Origin: Crotophaga sulcirostris | Taxonomy: Eukaryota > Chordata > Aves > Cuculiformes > Crotophagidae | Length of the DNA: 64,000 nt | Reading direction: 5' to 3' | Assembly: GCA_013397455.1 (NCBI GenBank) | Contig: VYZB01000144.1 | Span: 318,772-382,771, forward strand | Shown here: positions 1 to 12,500 of the stretch, one piece after another | Layout of the letters: each line of letters opens with the position of its first letter | Position numbering within the stretch: position 1 is the stretch's first letter | Translations under genes and position numbers: made by a program | Notes under the pieces: model-generated | Databases searched by the model: none | Told to the model about the DNA's origin: nothing | Seen by the model: the letters and a program-made list of their open reading frames with translations, nothing else

Positions 1-129
1 TTCACATTAAAGGAGAACCAAGGCAGACATAAAATGGGGTCAGTCCCTGTAAATACAGAAAGAATATATGGTCACGGTTCAGAGTCTAAGACCCAGAAAT
101 CCTCTTTAGTGTTTCATTCTAACTGTATT

Positions 130-185
130 CCTCGTCTTTTCTCTTTTTTCTTTTCATTTTTTCTTCCTTTCTATTTTTTTTCTTT
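130..185. repeat. Pyrimidine-rich low-complexity tract
   Basis: About 56 bases are almost entirely T and C, with no strict repeat unit. Such tracts are common in vertebrate introns and may be slippage-prone. No function is inferred. Confidence 0.8.
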
Positions 186-2531
186 AAACCTGATAAGACT
201 CTCATGATCATTCTCTGGATGAATCTGAGAGTCCTCCTCTTAATAATATTTAAACCAACTTCAGCCAGACTTGACAGGGGCTAGATTTCTAAAGCTATCA
301 AGTTATAGCAACTGTTGTAAGAATAGGTGACTGTTTGTTTATGTATGTTGCTTGCACTGGACATTTTCTTCTTGTTGCAGACAAGCTACCAGTTGCACAA
401 CAGTATCGTATGTTTTATACATACATTAATTTACATATGCGTACATAAATATATAGAAGTTTCCTGAACAAATGATGGTCAGAAAACAAGAGCGCCCATC
501 TTATTTCCTCTGTGACTTGAGACATACTTAAATTTTCTAGTTTTGAGACTGAAAGGAAGCTACTGAATTTTCCGTGACCTCACTGAGTAATCCTATCCTA
601 GGCCAACTTTGTGCAGAAACTGCCTATGTACATCCCACATGTTTACGTATGGGAAGAACAGTGGTTTGGGTATGACAAATGTTATTACAATGACTTGAAC
701 TAATGTATCCTTGGAGCTAATAGCATAGAAATATTTACGCAAAAAAAAAGCACTGGTAGTGATGGAACAAATAGAAAAAAAAAAAACTAAAATTTGGAGG
801 GATTGCTATAACCTGCCTATTCGAACGCTGAAATAAAGTTTAGCCTAGACAGAGTTGTTTGGGTGGCAATATTTGTTGCACTTTCTTTCATTTAAACCAT
901 TGAAAAGTTGTTCTTACTTAGTGAAGACTTTTCTGAACAGCAGAGCACTCTTGTAAGCCTTGCAAGTTCTTTTGCCTGAATAACTGCTGTGTTTCAACCT
1001 ATATTGCAGTTCTGGTAGAATTAACTCCATACTGTGTGGGTGCTGGAGGCTGAAAGGTAATTAATAATCTCTAGTATGTCTGAGGTCTATTACAACAGTC
1101 AGCGGAAAACTTTTCTGTTGCAGTCTGTTAAAGAATAACGTGTGTTGTGGGATAGACTGTTGGTATCTATTATTTTTGTTTTTAACGATACACTGGAATC
1201 GCTGTTCAGGAAGAGGACACTCTAGAACTGAAAGGGTTCCCAAGACCTTTGGTGTAGGAGTCTTTCTTGATGTGAGAGAGAGATTTGCACATGACAGCAC
1301 AACAAACCGTATTCCTTCTTCTTAGATTTCAAACTCTGAATTGAAACCTTCCAAGTTGGTGCATGTTTGAAAAGTCTACTTCTGTTTACTACTGGCTTAT
1401 TGCTGAACACAGTTCATCCTCCCGCTTGCACATACATTCAAACTGTGCTGCTCATGCATAGTATGGATAATCTTTGAATCTTCCATGCTAATGGCATTCT
1501 TGAGAACTGTAGCTGCAGGTCCAGCCATAGGCTGTACAGAGTGAGAACTATGCAAGAAATTCAATGGGTGGATATCTATCAACTGTTGTGGTGTATATCG
1601 GGATGATGAGAATTAGACATGATTGGGTTCTCTTCTTAACATTCCTGGCTAGTGGAAGCATAAGGGTGCCAGGATGCATTTGCAGTTTAAAGGAGAGGCA
1701 CTTGACATGGGATGAAAACTGGCAGCCAGGCCAAGTGGAATACCCCATGCAAGACAAACAAATATACAATGCAGTGTGTAGAAATAATGAACAATGGAAG
1801 AATCACATGCACATCCTCTGAACCTAAGAGACCTCTCATTAGTAGACTAGGACCAAGCATGGAAAGAAAAGAGTTTTGGTAGAAGGACAGAAGTTCAAAT
1901 TTGTTCTTTTTAGTACTTGTTAATCAGTTACATGCATTGAATCAGGAAGTGGTGTTTCTGTGGAAAAAAAATGACATTTGATAGACCATCAAACTGCAAA
2001 TGGCTTCAAAAGCTTTTCTTTTGCCAGCGTTGTTGCATCCTTGGTTTATAACGGATTCAGGGCAGGTGATTTCAAAACAAAGAAGGCAAGGATGGGATCA
2101 TGCATGTGTTAATCAATCTAGGTTTGGGATATTGGTTGGGTTTTACAAGCGAATGTAAAACTTCAGTGATTTGTGTGTTCCTGAAACATTTCGTGGCTTT
2201 GTCACCTTTTAAGAGCTTTAATTAAAGTAAATATATTGCAGAAGGTGGCATAAGAACTAGAAATTTGACCTAGCTTAGACACTGAATTTAGTTCTCCCAA
2301 CCCACCTCTGCAACCACTACAGTTGGACAGTTGCTTAGTATGGGGCTTAAACCACTATGTAAAAGTATTGAAAAAAGGATAGTAAGCGAGGCAAAATTTC
2401 ACAAAATAAAAGAAAAACACCTAGCTTACTGGGGCAAATCCAATTTCTGTCAAAACATGGAGCAGTTGGGACTATGTTCCATGGTTTTTTTCAGTGAAAA
2501 GCAGCAAAATCCATGGCAACCTCTCTTGCAG

Positions 2532-2532
<1 letters not shown>

Positions 2533-2559
<27 letters not shown>
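2533..2559. repeat. A27 homopolymer
   Basis: An uninterrupted run of 27 A is the longest homopolymer in the window. It could be a simple mononucleotide repeat or the tail of a very old retrocopy. I see no polyadenylation signal at the usual distance upstream, no recognisable coding sequence before it and no clear flanking target duplication, so a simple repeat is more likely. Its length is uncertain because sequencing is unreliable at such runs. Confidence 0.9.
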
Positions 2560-2562
<3 letters not shown>

Positions 2563-3917
2563 AATCTAGAATGTATCCCTCTAATTAGTAATTAATTAAC
2601 AATAGAAGATTGGGTTGAGATTTTCTTAAACTGCTTCTCAAGTTTTAGGCTTAACAAGAAGATGACATTTATAATTAAGTTAGTGCTCTTGCATTAATGA
2701 GTGTGGAGTTGCTTTACAAGATTTCTGAATGTGGCTTCTGTTAGCACTGCTCCCAGGTAGAAATGAAAGGGTTTCGCTGTACCTATTATATCTACTAAGT
2801 TCACAGGCATTGCTTCTCTGGATTGTAGCCTCACTCAAGGCAAACCAGTGTCTGTGGGGAGGGGGTGAGGATATTATTTCACATGCTCCGGCTGAATCCC
2901 TTTTGCAGAACCAGAAATTTCAAGGTCTTAAAAAACCAACTGGTGGCTTTTAAACAAACTCGTGTCCTAGTCTAGTGAAGGAAAGAGTCCATATCAATGC
3001 AATATGGATTCACAAGCTGTAACATGGTCTCAGTGACACTTTTTTCAAAGTCATAGTTCAAATTAAACTTAAACCATCACTGTTTCTCTGACTGTGCTTT
3101 CATAAGAGGAGTTGGTCTTCCTCTCCATCTATAGAACAGTTTCCTTGGTTTGTTGCACAAGCTCGTCCTAATCCTCTCTCTGGAACTTTTTTTCCTATTC
3201 TGCACGCAGGAAGCAAGACCTTTCATACTCGACACTTGTGCTTATAACCAGAAGAGCAGGTGAACAGAGCCCTGCAAAACTGATGCAAATTCTACCAGTA
3301 AAATCTGTTGCTGAGGAAACATTGAGCAACATGAAGGCAATGGTTCTACCCTCTTGATAGATCTGTTGCCTTCATTTACACAAGACCAAGGCTTGATGCT
3401 TGCTATGCAATTAAAGTTTCCAACTTGTCAGGTAGCATACAGCCTTGGTGCCTTTGGGGCAGCTGTCTGATCGACTGTACACATCAGGTTTGTGCAGCTG
3501 TTCCTACAGGAGAGGAGGTAAATCACTTCCTGAAAATACCACCCCTTAGATTCTGTAATTGTGGCACTCCTTGTTACCTGTACTTTAAATAATTTGTCAG
3601 CAAGGAAGATCAAAAGGCAGCAGTTTTGAGCTGCCATTGGAGATATTCCATTTTTTTACATAATAGTAGAGAATAGCACCAATATATGTCTAAATAAGTT
3701 GAAGCCTAATTATCTTAAATGCTTTTTAACTGTCTGTTTTGAAGTATTCCTTCTTGGAAAATCAAGTTACAACACAGTCACCTGAAAATTGCTTTTTGTT
3801 TCAAGATTCAAATTAGGAGCTACAAAGAAGGGTTGGTAATTGTCCACTCTGTTTAAATGTTATAAGGTTCTTTCCTGTTTCTGTCATTATTGTGTTGTTT
3901 CTTTCTGTCACTTCTAG

Positions 3918-3958
3918 TTTCTCCCTGTTTAGAGAGCAATTGGAGTGTCACACCTCCG
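3918..3958 (+). other. Candidate 41-nt exon (splice-site match only)
   Basis: A long T/C-rich tract ending in CTTCTAG precedes this 41-base stretch, and CCG followed by GTAAGC ends it. Both match vertebrate splice-site consensus well. Two of the three frames are open. I recognise no protein similarity and no partner exon, so chance pairing of sites remains quite possible. Confidence 0.2.
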
Positions 3959-5216
3959 GTAAGCCCGGGAGCTGCCCTTTTGATATGAGGGGCAGCTGGG
4001 GAAATCTGATTTCTCTAAAAGAAACTGATGGCGGATGATGGTGTTCAGACGGCTGAGCTGAGTACATTGAAAGAATTGAAATTCCTTGAACTCTGGGGAG
4101 TGGACTTGGAAATCTGGAGTAGTGAATGGACCTGAATTCCCCAGCAGGGTGCAGGGACAAATCCTTGGGTTGTAGAGCAGAAGGGCTGATGAAGCGGGAC
4201 TGCTAGTCTTGTCTGTTGTATTCTCAAATTACAGAGCCATGACCTAGGTCTCTACAGTGGGCTTTTTGATTTAGACCTCCCCCACAAGCTTCCTTAGGAT
4301 GAAATAATTTCCAACAGACATTTTAGAAGTATGTGTGGACACGCAATGCCTCTCCATCCCTAAACCCTCATCTAACTGGCTAGCTTTTGTTATTCACAGT
4401 CCTAGAAAATTTCTCAGCATAACCATTTCCTGGCATAACTGGTTATTACTTCTCTTTCTTGTTGTGAGGCTCCTCACAGTGGATTTCTCATTGTAGGGAT
4501 GTATTTGTTCAGATTTTTATTCTGCTGCTTTCTCTTAGCTCTCTGCTGCACAATGCCACACTTGTGTTGAAGCATCTAGCACCCACCAGAGACACATAGC
4601 TCTTTCTGATCCAGTATTTCACTTCATGACACAGCGAATGTTAAGGTTGATGCTGTGAGAAAAGCAAATGCACTATTTCCCCCACTGTTCCTGGTTAAAG
4701 GATGAGTCAGTGTCCCTTATCCAATCTTTAGGCTATTATATAAAAAATGATCTACGGGTAGAAGGCTTTCATTCCAATGGTAGTTGGATGTGTGTATCTT
4801 ACAGCCGTTTTAGAGATTTCAGTTTAAGTTTTTGCCTTTGAATGTGGTGCTGTCTCTCACCTGCCCTAGGTACCTCTAACTTTGGCCAGAAAAACAGGGA
4901 CACTTTCAATGCGGATGGTGAAAAGAAATTAAATGTGTACCAAACAACCACTAGAGATTCTATGGTCCATCTCTGGGTTTTATGTTAGCGTATTGGCCTT
5001 ACTTTAAGATGACTGCAGTAACAGTACTTCTTAATAAGGTTTGTACTAATATGGAAAAAAGTTACTGTTGAGTTCCTAACTTTAATGAGTCAAACCTCAC
5101 TAAGACAATGATCTCCCTTTGCAAATGTCTGTCTGAAAAATGATGTAAGTGCTATGCAGGAGTTGAGGGGTTTTGGTTTTGTTTTGGAAAACATTGCCAC
5201 TGTTTTGATAGATGTA

Positions 5217-5229
5217 TTTTTTTTTTTTT
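5217..5229. repeat. T13 homopolymer
   Basis: A run of 13 T, a simple mononucleotide repeat with no further feature seen around it. Confidence 0.85.
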
Positions 5230-5765
5230 ACTGTCTGCTTTGCTTCCTCTCCTGCTATGATTTTCTTTGAAAAGCAATATTGTGTTTAACTAGTGACAGT
5301 GAAGGATAAGTTGTTCTCAGCTGTCAAACAGGTAACTTCAATTTGGGTTTGACCTAGAAACATTCAATGCCAATGTCTTTCTCACTGTCAGAAAGGAAGG
5401 TTGGGGAAGTTGGAAGCTACCTATGAGACATTAAAAAAGTGTCTGCTTCACAATGCATGAAAAAAATAAAATCATTTGAGAGATAAAACAAGTCTTTCAT
5501 TACTTGCTAGAAAGCAATAGGGAAAAATAAAGGAAACTTTCTTCATATGATTCGGCTAGTAAAGAGATCAATAAAAACAAAGTAACATGACGTAGATTTT
5601 TATCTTAAGTAACAGGCATTACTTTTTCTTCCAAGTGGACTGCCTACAAACTACTGTATGGAAAGCAAAAATATCTGTTGTTTGCAGAACAAGTTACAGG
5701 AGATGGCAAATTCTCTGCTATCATTTCCAATGAGAAGGTTGAGGTTACCCCACACTTTGCCTTAG

Positions 5766-5872
5766 ATCTATGGGTTCAAAAACGGCAAAGTCTACCAGGA
5801 AGCCCTCTACCTCATTGAACAAGTCTGTCAGGCCTTTGCTCAGACAAACGTTGTTGCACGCTAACATCTTAG
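5766..5872 (+). other. Candidate 107-nt exon, unassigned
   Basis: The stretch follows a pyrimidine-rich acceptor match ending CCTTAG and ends at AG followed by GTAATT, a fair donor match. It looks richer in G+C than its flanks. One frame runs 32 codons from the acceptor and then stops at TAA (5862-5864), with a plausible amphipathic composition. A second frame stays open through the donor, is rich in Lys, Ser and Thr, and extends to 6027. The opposite strand is also open for 96 codons (5745-6035). I do not recognise any of the three products. It could be an exon, a conserved non-coding block or chance. Confidence 0.2.
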
Positions 5873-8610
5873 GTAATTGCCTATTAGTGTTCAATTCTTG
5901 GGTCCGAGTAAATATAGGGAAAAAAATTGCAGATGAGGCACTTTGTGCCATGTTACAAGGTGACAGATTTGGTTTTGGCATAGTAATACATTTTGGACTT
6001 TTTTTAACTTTTCTCTTTTCACCATGAAATGTCATGTCATATATTTGTTAAAGTTGTGACTGAACATGAAGAACACTATGTAGTTTGTTTTTCTTGGTTT
6101 AATTGTGAATGGTATTGTGGCATGCTGTAGAGTGCAATTGCTAGGAGCTTTGACAGTGATAAAGGTGTGGAACTTGTGATCATCATAGACATACTACTTG
6201 TCTGCACTGATTTCTGCATATAAGCTTTTACGGTCTGTTGAGTGGTTATTCCTTTTTGAACAGTAATGCTTAGTAGCTGTTAGGTTCACTTTGTTGTAGT
6301 TAATAACCTATTTTTATACTGATATCTAATTACACAGCATAAGGGTTTTGTTAAAAAGATCTTTTTTAACTTCCTGGTTTTATAAATATCAATGTCTCTG
6401 CTTGTATGGGTCCTGTACATTTGATTGTGAGAGTTCCAGGACTCATTATACCCTGATACCTTAAGGCATCGATATATTACTCTTCTTTCTCAAGGCTAGG
6501 CACTTTATACCTTTTTCATTATACATAATTGATGGCTTGTGCCTACAGACATGGACTTATGCTGCATAGATATAGATATCATTACAGGGTTTTATATTTT
6601 GTATTCATTGAAAGACTTTTGTCTTAAAGTGCGGTAGCTGTTCAACTGATATTCTCAAAAGAATAGTCAGACTCTCTCAGAAGACGAATCAGATTTTTTA
6701 CAATGCCATTGGCTGTCCATGAATAATTTATGTCAGTCTACATCTAGTATTACATTCAGACTGCAGTGCTTATGAGATGCATTTGATGACATGTTTACCT
6801 AAGCAGCACTGAATGCCATTTTAGATGAAGTAATGGTTCTTGTTAGCATTTGGAAAGTTACCACTGTTAACTTATGTTTGTACAACTTACAGCCAGACAG
6901 TATGTTTAACCCAGCTTGATTATCTTACAGTGGGGACTTTTGACAAACCACAATAAGTAGGACAAGCAGGACTGCTAGTTCTAGTGCATGTAGGTTCTGA
7001 TCCCACTGACACACCTTTAAGTGGAATAACTCTAGATTTCATTGGAGGAGTTCTCCACATATCACATGACTGAGATCTGACTGCAGTTCCCCTGGCACTT
7101 TGGTCAGATAAACAGTAATAATCGTAATGTGGTTCAAGCTAAAATTTCACATGTGAGTGGCACAAAATCTGAAGAAAGGTAGTGATTAGAGGTAGCATTT
7201 GCTCTGTGGATTATTTACAGATTTTTAGAGCTCAGTGAACAATAAATGATACATCAATACCTTCAAAGTAGAGCTTACATTATGAAGGTGAAATAAATCT
7301 TTTTTTAATTGGTTTTGAATCAAGCAAATATAAATAAGACAGCATTTAAATGTTAAAAATTAGAATTCAAATACTGACATTCAAAATGGTAGTGGCTGAT
7401 GAAGCTTGTATTAACAGTAAAATAGTCAGCAGAGCTTTGCTTTGTCTAAAGCAGTGATAGGGACTATTATGTGAGCTTTTGGAAATAATTGAGACGTATG
7501 TGATTATTAATGAAACTGATTTTTCACTCCTGCTGGAGATTTAGAGGTATTTATCAGGAATAGAACAAGTCATCAAAAAAGATGCTGTACTTGCTGTTAA
7601 CAAAGATCTGTTCTGGAGCTTTGCAGAGCATGCATAGGCATAAAGAGTTCTTGGGCAGGTAGCAGCAGAGAGGACAGTTTGTTTAATAAAACTGAAGAAG
7701 AAGCAGGGGATTTGACAGTCTCCAGCGTCCTGAATAAAGAATCTTCATTATGCTCATCGTAACTGAGTCTTATCCCTTCACTCTAAAGAGCGCTGCAGCC
7801 TGCATGCATCTAATCACACAAGGAGACAGGAGGTTTCATCTTGTTCATTTCCTTCTTCACTCAAGTGCAATTTGGCCTGAGATTATGATGATTCACAATG
7901 CACTTTATTAGAAACATTAAACAGAAAAGCAACAAATTCATGTCCCTGTCTACAAAAGCCATTACTAACTGATTCTCCAGGAACCCCTGAAAAGAAATAA
8001 ACAGGAAAATAACAGAAAATTCAGGAAGGTCTCTGAAATGAGACAAGACTGACACACAGAACAGTATGGTGTAGATGTACTCACTTAATATATGCCACAT
8101 GCACTGAAAGTGAAAAATATTGGAATTCATTTGCTCTCACCAAAAGAATGAGATCTGAATAAAGGTGACTTTCTTCTTGCAGAAGTTAATCTAATTCCAA
8201 GACCTAGAGGTATCCTATAAATGAGAATACTTTTAAGTGAGCACACAGAGGCCTGAGGGGAATGTGGATGTCCCTGAAGAAATGTATGTGATCAAGGAGA
8301 TATTTTTACTTCAGAATGAGTAAGGAGAAACACATCATAAATTGTCTGGTTGCTATGACCTTAAACAAGGACCTTTCAGATGAAAGTCCACTTTGATACC
8401 ATCAGTCCACTTTGGGTTTAGCTTAGCTATAACCTAACAGAAATGGAATATGCAGCATTGGCTTTGTGAAAATCTCTCAGCTTTTAGAAGTTCTAAAAGA
8501 TCTAAGAATCTGTGCCTTACAACATGATAAAATCAATGTTAAACCTTCAAGTCCTACAAAGTGTTCTTTACTACTGGCAAACAGCTATCTACGGTGATGG
8601 CCAAACATGA

Positions 8611-8655
8611 AACCCTAAAACAAACATAAAATAACCCTAAAACAAACATAAAATA
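8611..8655. repeat. 22-bp tandem duplication
   Basis: A 22-base unit beginning AACCCTAAAAC occurs twice head to tail without a mismatch (8611-8632 and 8633-8654), and one further base continues the period. It is most simply explained by a recent local duplication or replication slippage. The AACCCTAA string resembles the telomere repeat by chance only, since no further telomeric units follow. Confidence 0.9.
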
Positions 8656-9117
8656 TCTAATCTTACATAGCATTGCTTGTGACCAACATGAAGTTACATA
8701 TTCTTAAAATTACATTCCCATTAAAGATGACTCAGGGCAAGGAATGAAAGATTTCTGGGCCTCCAGTTCAATGATGTTAAGCAGTTTGATTATCCTTCCC
8801 TCCTCAGTGACTCCTGCATGTATTTAGCACTCACAAAAAATTTAAAAAAAAAATAAAAAGCCAATAGATCCTAGTTTCAGCAGAATAATCAGTCTGGTAA
8901 GATGTGGTGTGTTGAGTGAATGAGGGTTTTTTTTCCCTTGTCCTGTTAGACCAATTGATACATTAGGGCTATACATTAACAGGACTGCAGTTAAATCAAA
9001 GGAAGTTATCATTTCTCTCTATTTGACCTTTCTAGTCCATTTCTTGAATGTTTTATCCAGGTTTAGGCTGCTAATAAGAGTGAAATTATGAACTGATGCA
9101 CTTTCAGTGAAGGGTCA

Positions 9118-9540
9118 TGGTTGGGGAGCTGGTGCATATGCATTTGCCCTGTGAGGAAAGGCTGAGGGAATGGGTATTCTTCAGTCTGGGGAAGAGTGGA
9201 AAGCTAATAGTGGCCTGCCAACACATACGAGGAGGTTAGTAAGAAGACTGAGCCAGGCTCTTCAATAGCATGAGAGGAAAACGAAAGGCAACTGCTGTAA
9301 ACTGAAAAGGGAAAATCCAGGCTGCTAGATATAGGGAGAAACTTTTTCACCTTGAGAACAGCGAAGCATGGGAACAAAGATGTTTGGCAGTCTCTATCAC
9401 GAGAGGATTTCAAGACCTGCCTTTATAAAGTCCTGAGCGACTTTGTCTGACCTCATGGCTGACCCTGCTTTGAGCAGGAGTTTGTACCGAAGACCTCCTG
9501 AGGTCCATTCCATCTTTACTGGTCCTATGATTCTGTGAAA
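9118..9540 (+). mobile_element. CR1 LINE, 5'-truncated 3' fragment
   Basis: This is the 3' end of a CR1 retrotransposon, the main LINE of birds. CR1 ORF2 encodes an endonuclease and reverse transcriptase that copy the element's RNA into the genome. The copy starts within the last part of ORF2: around 9151 the bases correspond to the conserved 'YEERLRELGLF' stretch. It continues through the region giving 'GCAGxPxTFF'-like relics and the hallmark run GACCTCCTGAGGTCC near 9500. It ends in the short directly repeated tail CTATGATTCTGTGA (9524-9537). All frames are interrupted, so it is dead. The strong 5' truncation is normal for CR1. The exact 5' limit is uncertain by some tens of bases. The family is clear, but I do not assign a subfamily. 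Confidence 0.92.
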
Positions 9541-12500
9541 TAGAATAGTTCTGCAGGCAGTTTTAAAATCTCCTGTGAGCCATTTCTTGGCGATCTGAGT
9601 TCCCCATCAGTATTCTATTTTTGCCATGTTTAAGATGGACTAAAACTGTAGGCAGATAAACTAGACTTTAAAATGTATACCTGAGCAACAACTTTCTCCA
9701 AGATGGCCTGTCAGACCTTAGAACTGGATGTGCTGGAGGAATCAGGCTCTGTATTATTTGGCTCCTTCCTGAAGGCAATTTAGGCAGGAATAGACAAAGT
9801 TTGGATCTAATTAATCTTCCTCTTCCAGTCCTTTTCCAGAAGGGACTAGGCACAGTAGTATATGTCAGTGATGCATCAGGATAGCACACTAATACACTAG
9901 TCCTCACAGTGATCTGATTGCTTGAGATGTTACTAAGCTAAGGAGTTTTGAATGCAGCCAATTTTGAAATATGAAGAGTGTGATTAAACAGACCAGCTGT
10001 CAACTTTGGGACCACAATTCTCCAGGTGGCTAGTAATAGAGAAATGTATCATAAGCTAAAATGAGAAACTTTGAGTTATACAATCAAATCAAATGTTTGT
10101 GAAGAAACAATTAATTGACTTCCATCCCACCTCTACAGAAAGTGCAATGGTACCATGGAAGGCTGTTTGTTTCAGAGAAGCTTGATGCTAATTAAAAAAG
10201 ACTCCATACTGCAGGCATGCACTTTTGGTAGTTCTCTGCAGTCTTGGCAGACTACTGTACCCACACTTACAACTCTGTCCTCCTCTAACGTTTGCTGTCT
10301 TGTTGTGTGCATCTTCATGTTCGCCTTTTTAGACTCTATTTTTTAGGACTGACGTAATTTATCAGAAACAACTCACAGCATTTGCATCCTATTAAGAAAC
10401 ACTCTGAACTCATTCTTTATGTCCAGTAACAATGGTGACAATCATTTTCATTTGCACAGAAATGCATTCCAAAGCTTCTAGCAAATTGGTATTCAGTGGC
10501 AGGTGAAGAACTGTAATTCCATTACTAAATTGCGGTCATTTCAAAGGGTCAAAATAAGCAACTGTTTAATAACCTAACTCTTGCAGAAAGTGATATGAAA
10601 AGTTTGAATGTGAGGAATTTTAAGTGTTTCCTTTTTAATGCATCTTAATACAGAAAAAAATCTTCAACTGAATAATAGATTTCAGGTATCCTTAGGCAGT
10701 TATGATTTAGTCCTAGCAGGATATAAAAATGCAAGTGATACAGAAAGATTCCCCACCACCATACTGCATAGGTATTTGCTGGAGGTTTCAATGTATCTAT
10801 CCTGCAGCAAACTTGGAAGAGAAGCCACTCATCAACCTCAAATAGCATGGCTTTTGCCTGTAGTCCCTTCAGTCATGTGTGGGTGGATTCAGAGAATCCA
10901 AGTAGACTAACAGAGGAGACATGAAGATGACATATTTACTCATAATCTGTACTCAGAGTTAAAAGCAGATGGTAAATCAAAAGGTTTTTTTATCTAGTCA
11001 GTAGGAAATTATGCTCAGGAGTGATGTTTGAAAGATGCACTTGTAATCAGAATGATATTTCATTTCAACTGCTGAAATGTTGATTACAAAATGAGTACAG
11101 GGATGGAAAGAAGACACAGTCATCTTAGAACAGTGAGGAATACACGAGCTCTTCTCTCTGAGCTAGCTCAAGGGTTTGTGACAGTGTAGACAGAGCTTTC
11201 TCCTTCTGATGCTGCCAAACACAGTTGCTTAGGGGACCATTTCTTCTCCGCAATAGCTGCTGTGTTCTCTAACGCGGCCTCACTCTCCGTGGTAGCAGCA
11301 GAACTGAAGAGTTGTTCAAGGGAGAGAAGTTGCATATGATACTGACATTGATAAATCCCTTCTCTAGCCATGGCCACCTCAGTGGTCTGCTGTCACAGGC
11401 ATCTTTAACTTATATCTACAGTAAGTAGGTGTCTTCTGGATGGCTGTTGTAAAAATCAGTGTGGACTGTGCATCATGGCAAAATTAGAATAGATATTTCT
11501 CCCCTCGAGTATATCTGGTTTTGGTGACACCTCCTATAAAACATTTGGGGAAAAAATATTTTTTTTTTCTATTAGATTTCCCAGTTTTCATGTAAACTGG
11601 AAATGCCTCCAGGGAGTTCTGAAACATGAAGGGGAGCAAGTGTCAGTTTAGAAATAAAATCATGTTGAGGCAACCCAGCTTTCAGACACAGAGAAGCAGA
11701 GATTGTTAGTGAAGTTGATGCTAAAGGAATGTAAATATTTCAGTTTGGAGGATGGTTTTCTCTTAAAATCTTGATTATGAATGTTTCAGAAACCTAAAAA
11801 TAGTGCACAAAGCCTAAGAAAAACCCCTATCAAGCAGCAAGAAATCCAGTAATTCTTACAAGATGATTTGTCTCCTAATTAGTGTCATTTCACAGAGCTT
11901 TATTAATGGAGCTTGTACATTTAAAGTGATAGATAAACAGGCAATTCTACTTCCCCCCCACCTTGTATAGAGCCCTGGACAATTTTTTTTGCTTCTTACC
12001 TCAATAGACATTGTTCCAGCAAGATCGTAGATTTTTTAGTTCAGTGTGAGTTCAATTTCCTAGAGAACTAGAGAAATCCTTAGTTCTGGAGATTAATTGT
12101 CTCTAGTTAGTCAAGGGTAGATTTGTTTTGTCGCAATGTTAACGGTATGCTAGCTAGCCAATTTAGCAAGCATACTCTGTCTCAGACAATGAAAGAAACT
12201 ACTTGATAGAATTTCAGGATAAGTAACAGTTTCTGTACATGGATGTCTGTATGTGTGTGTTTTTATACCTGTTTAAATACTCATACTAAATTTTTATTTA
12301 TGTAGCTCAAGAAATCCTCAGGGTGGTACAGCTACTTCCCCATTCCCTCTCTTGCTATCTCTATTTCCTCCAAGAAAAGATTGCTACTCCTTTTTTCTCC
12401 TAGACAAATTTGATATAAAGAGCCAGAATTTAGGTCCTCATGAGGCTCTGAATCACTATTTTAACTGTAACTGCTTCTAACATCTAGATTTTCAGATGCA

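Larger units (their letters stand above)
1..9117. other. Non-coding AT-rich DNA, no recognisable gene
   Basis: I see no gene, RNA gene or transposon that I can name in this stretch. The open frames here are all under 100 codons, and none resembles a known protein family. It holds a pyrimidine-rich tract near 130, an A27 run at 2533, a T13 run at 5217 and a 22-bp tandem duplication at 8611. Two short splice-bounded stretches (3918-3958 and 5766-5872) are listed separately as weak exon candidates. The composition suits an intron or intergenic DNA. Confidence 0.7.

Noticed and set aside
815..835. TTCGAAC string reminiscent of a tRNA B box
   Set aside because: There is no A box at the right distance and no cloverleaf stems.
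8611..8655. AACCCTAA strings resembling telomeric repeats
   Set aside because: Only one partial telomere unit per 22-bp copy, so this is not an interstitial telomere.
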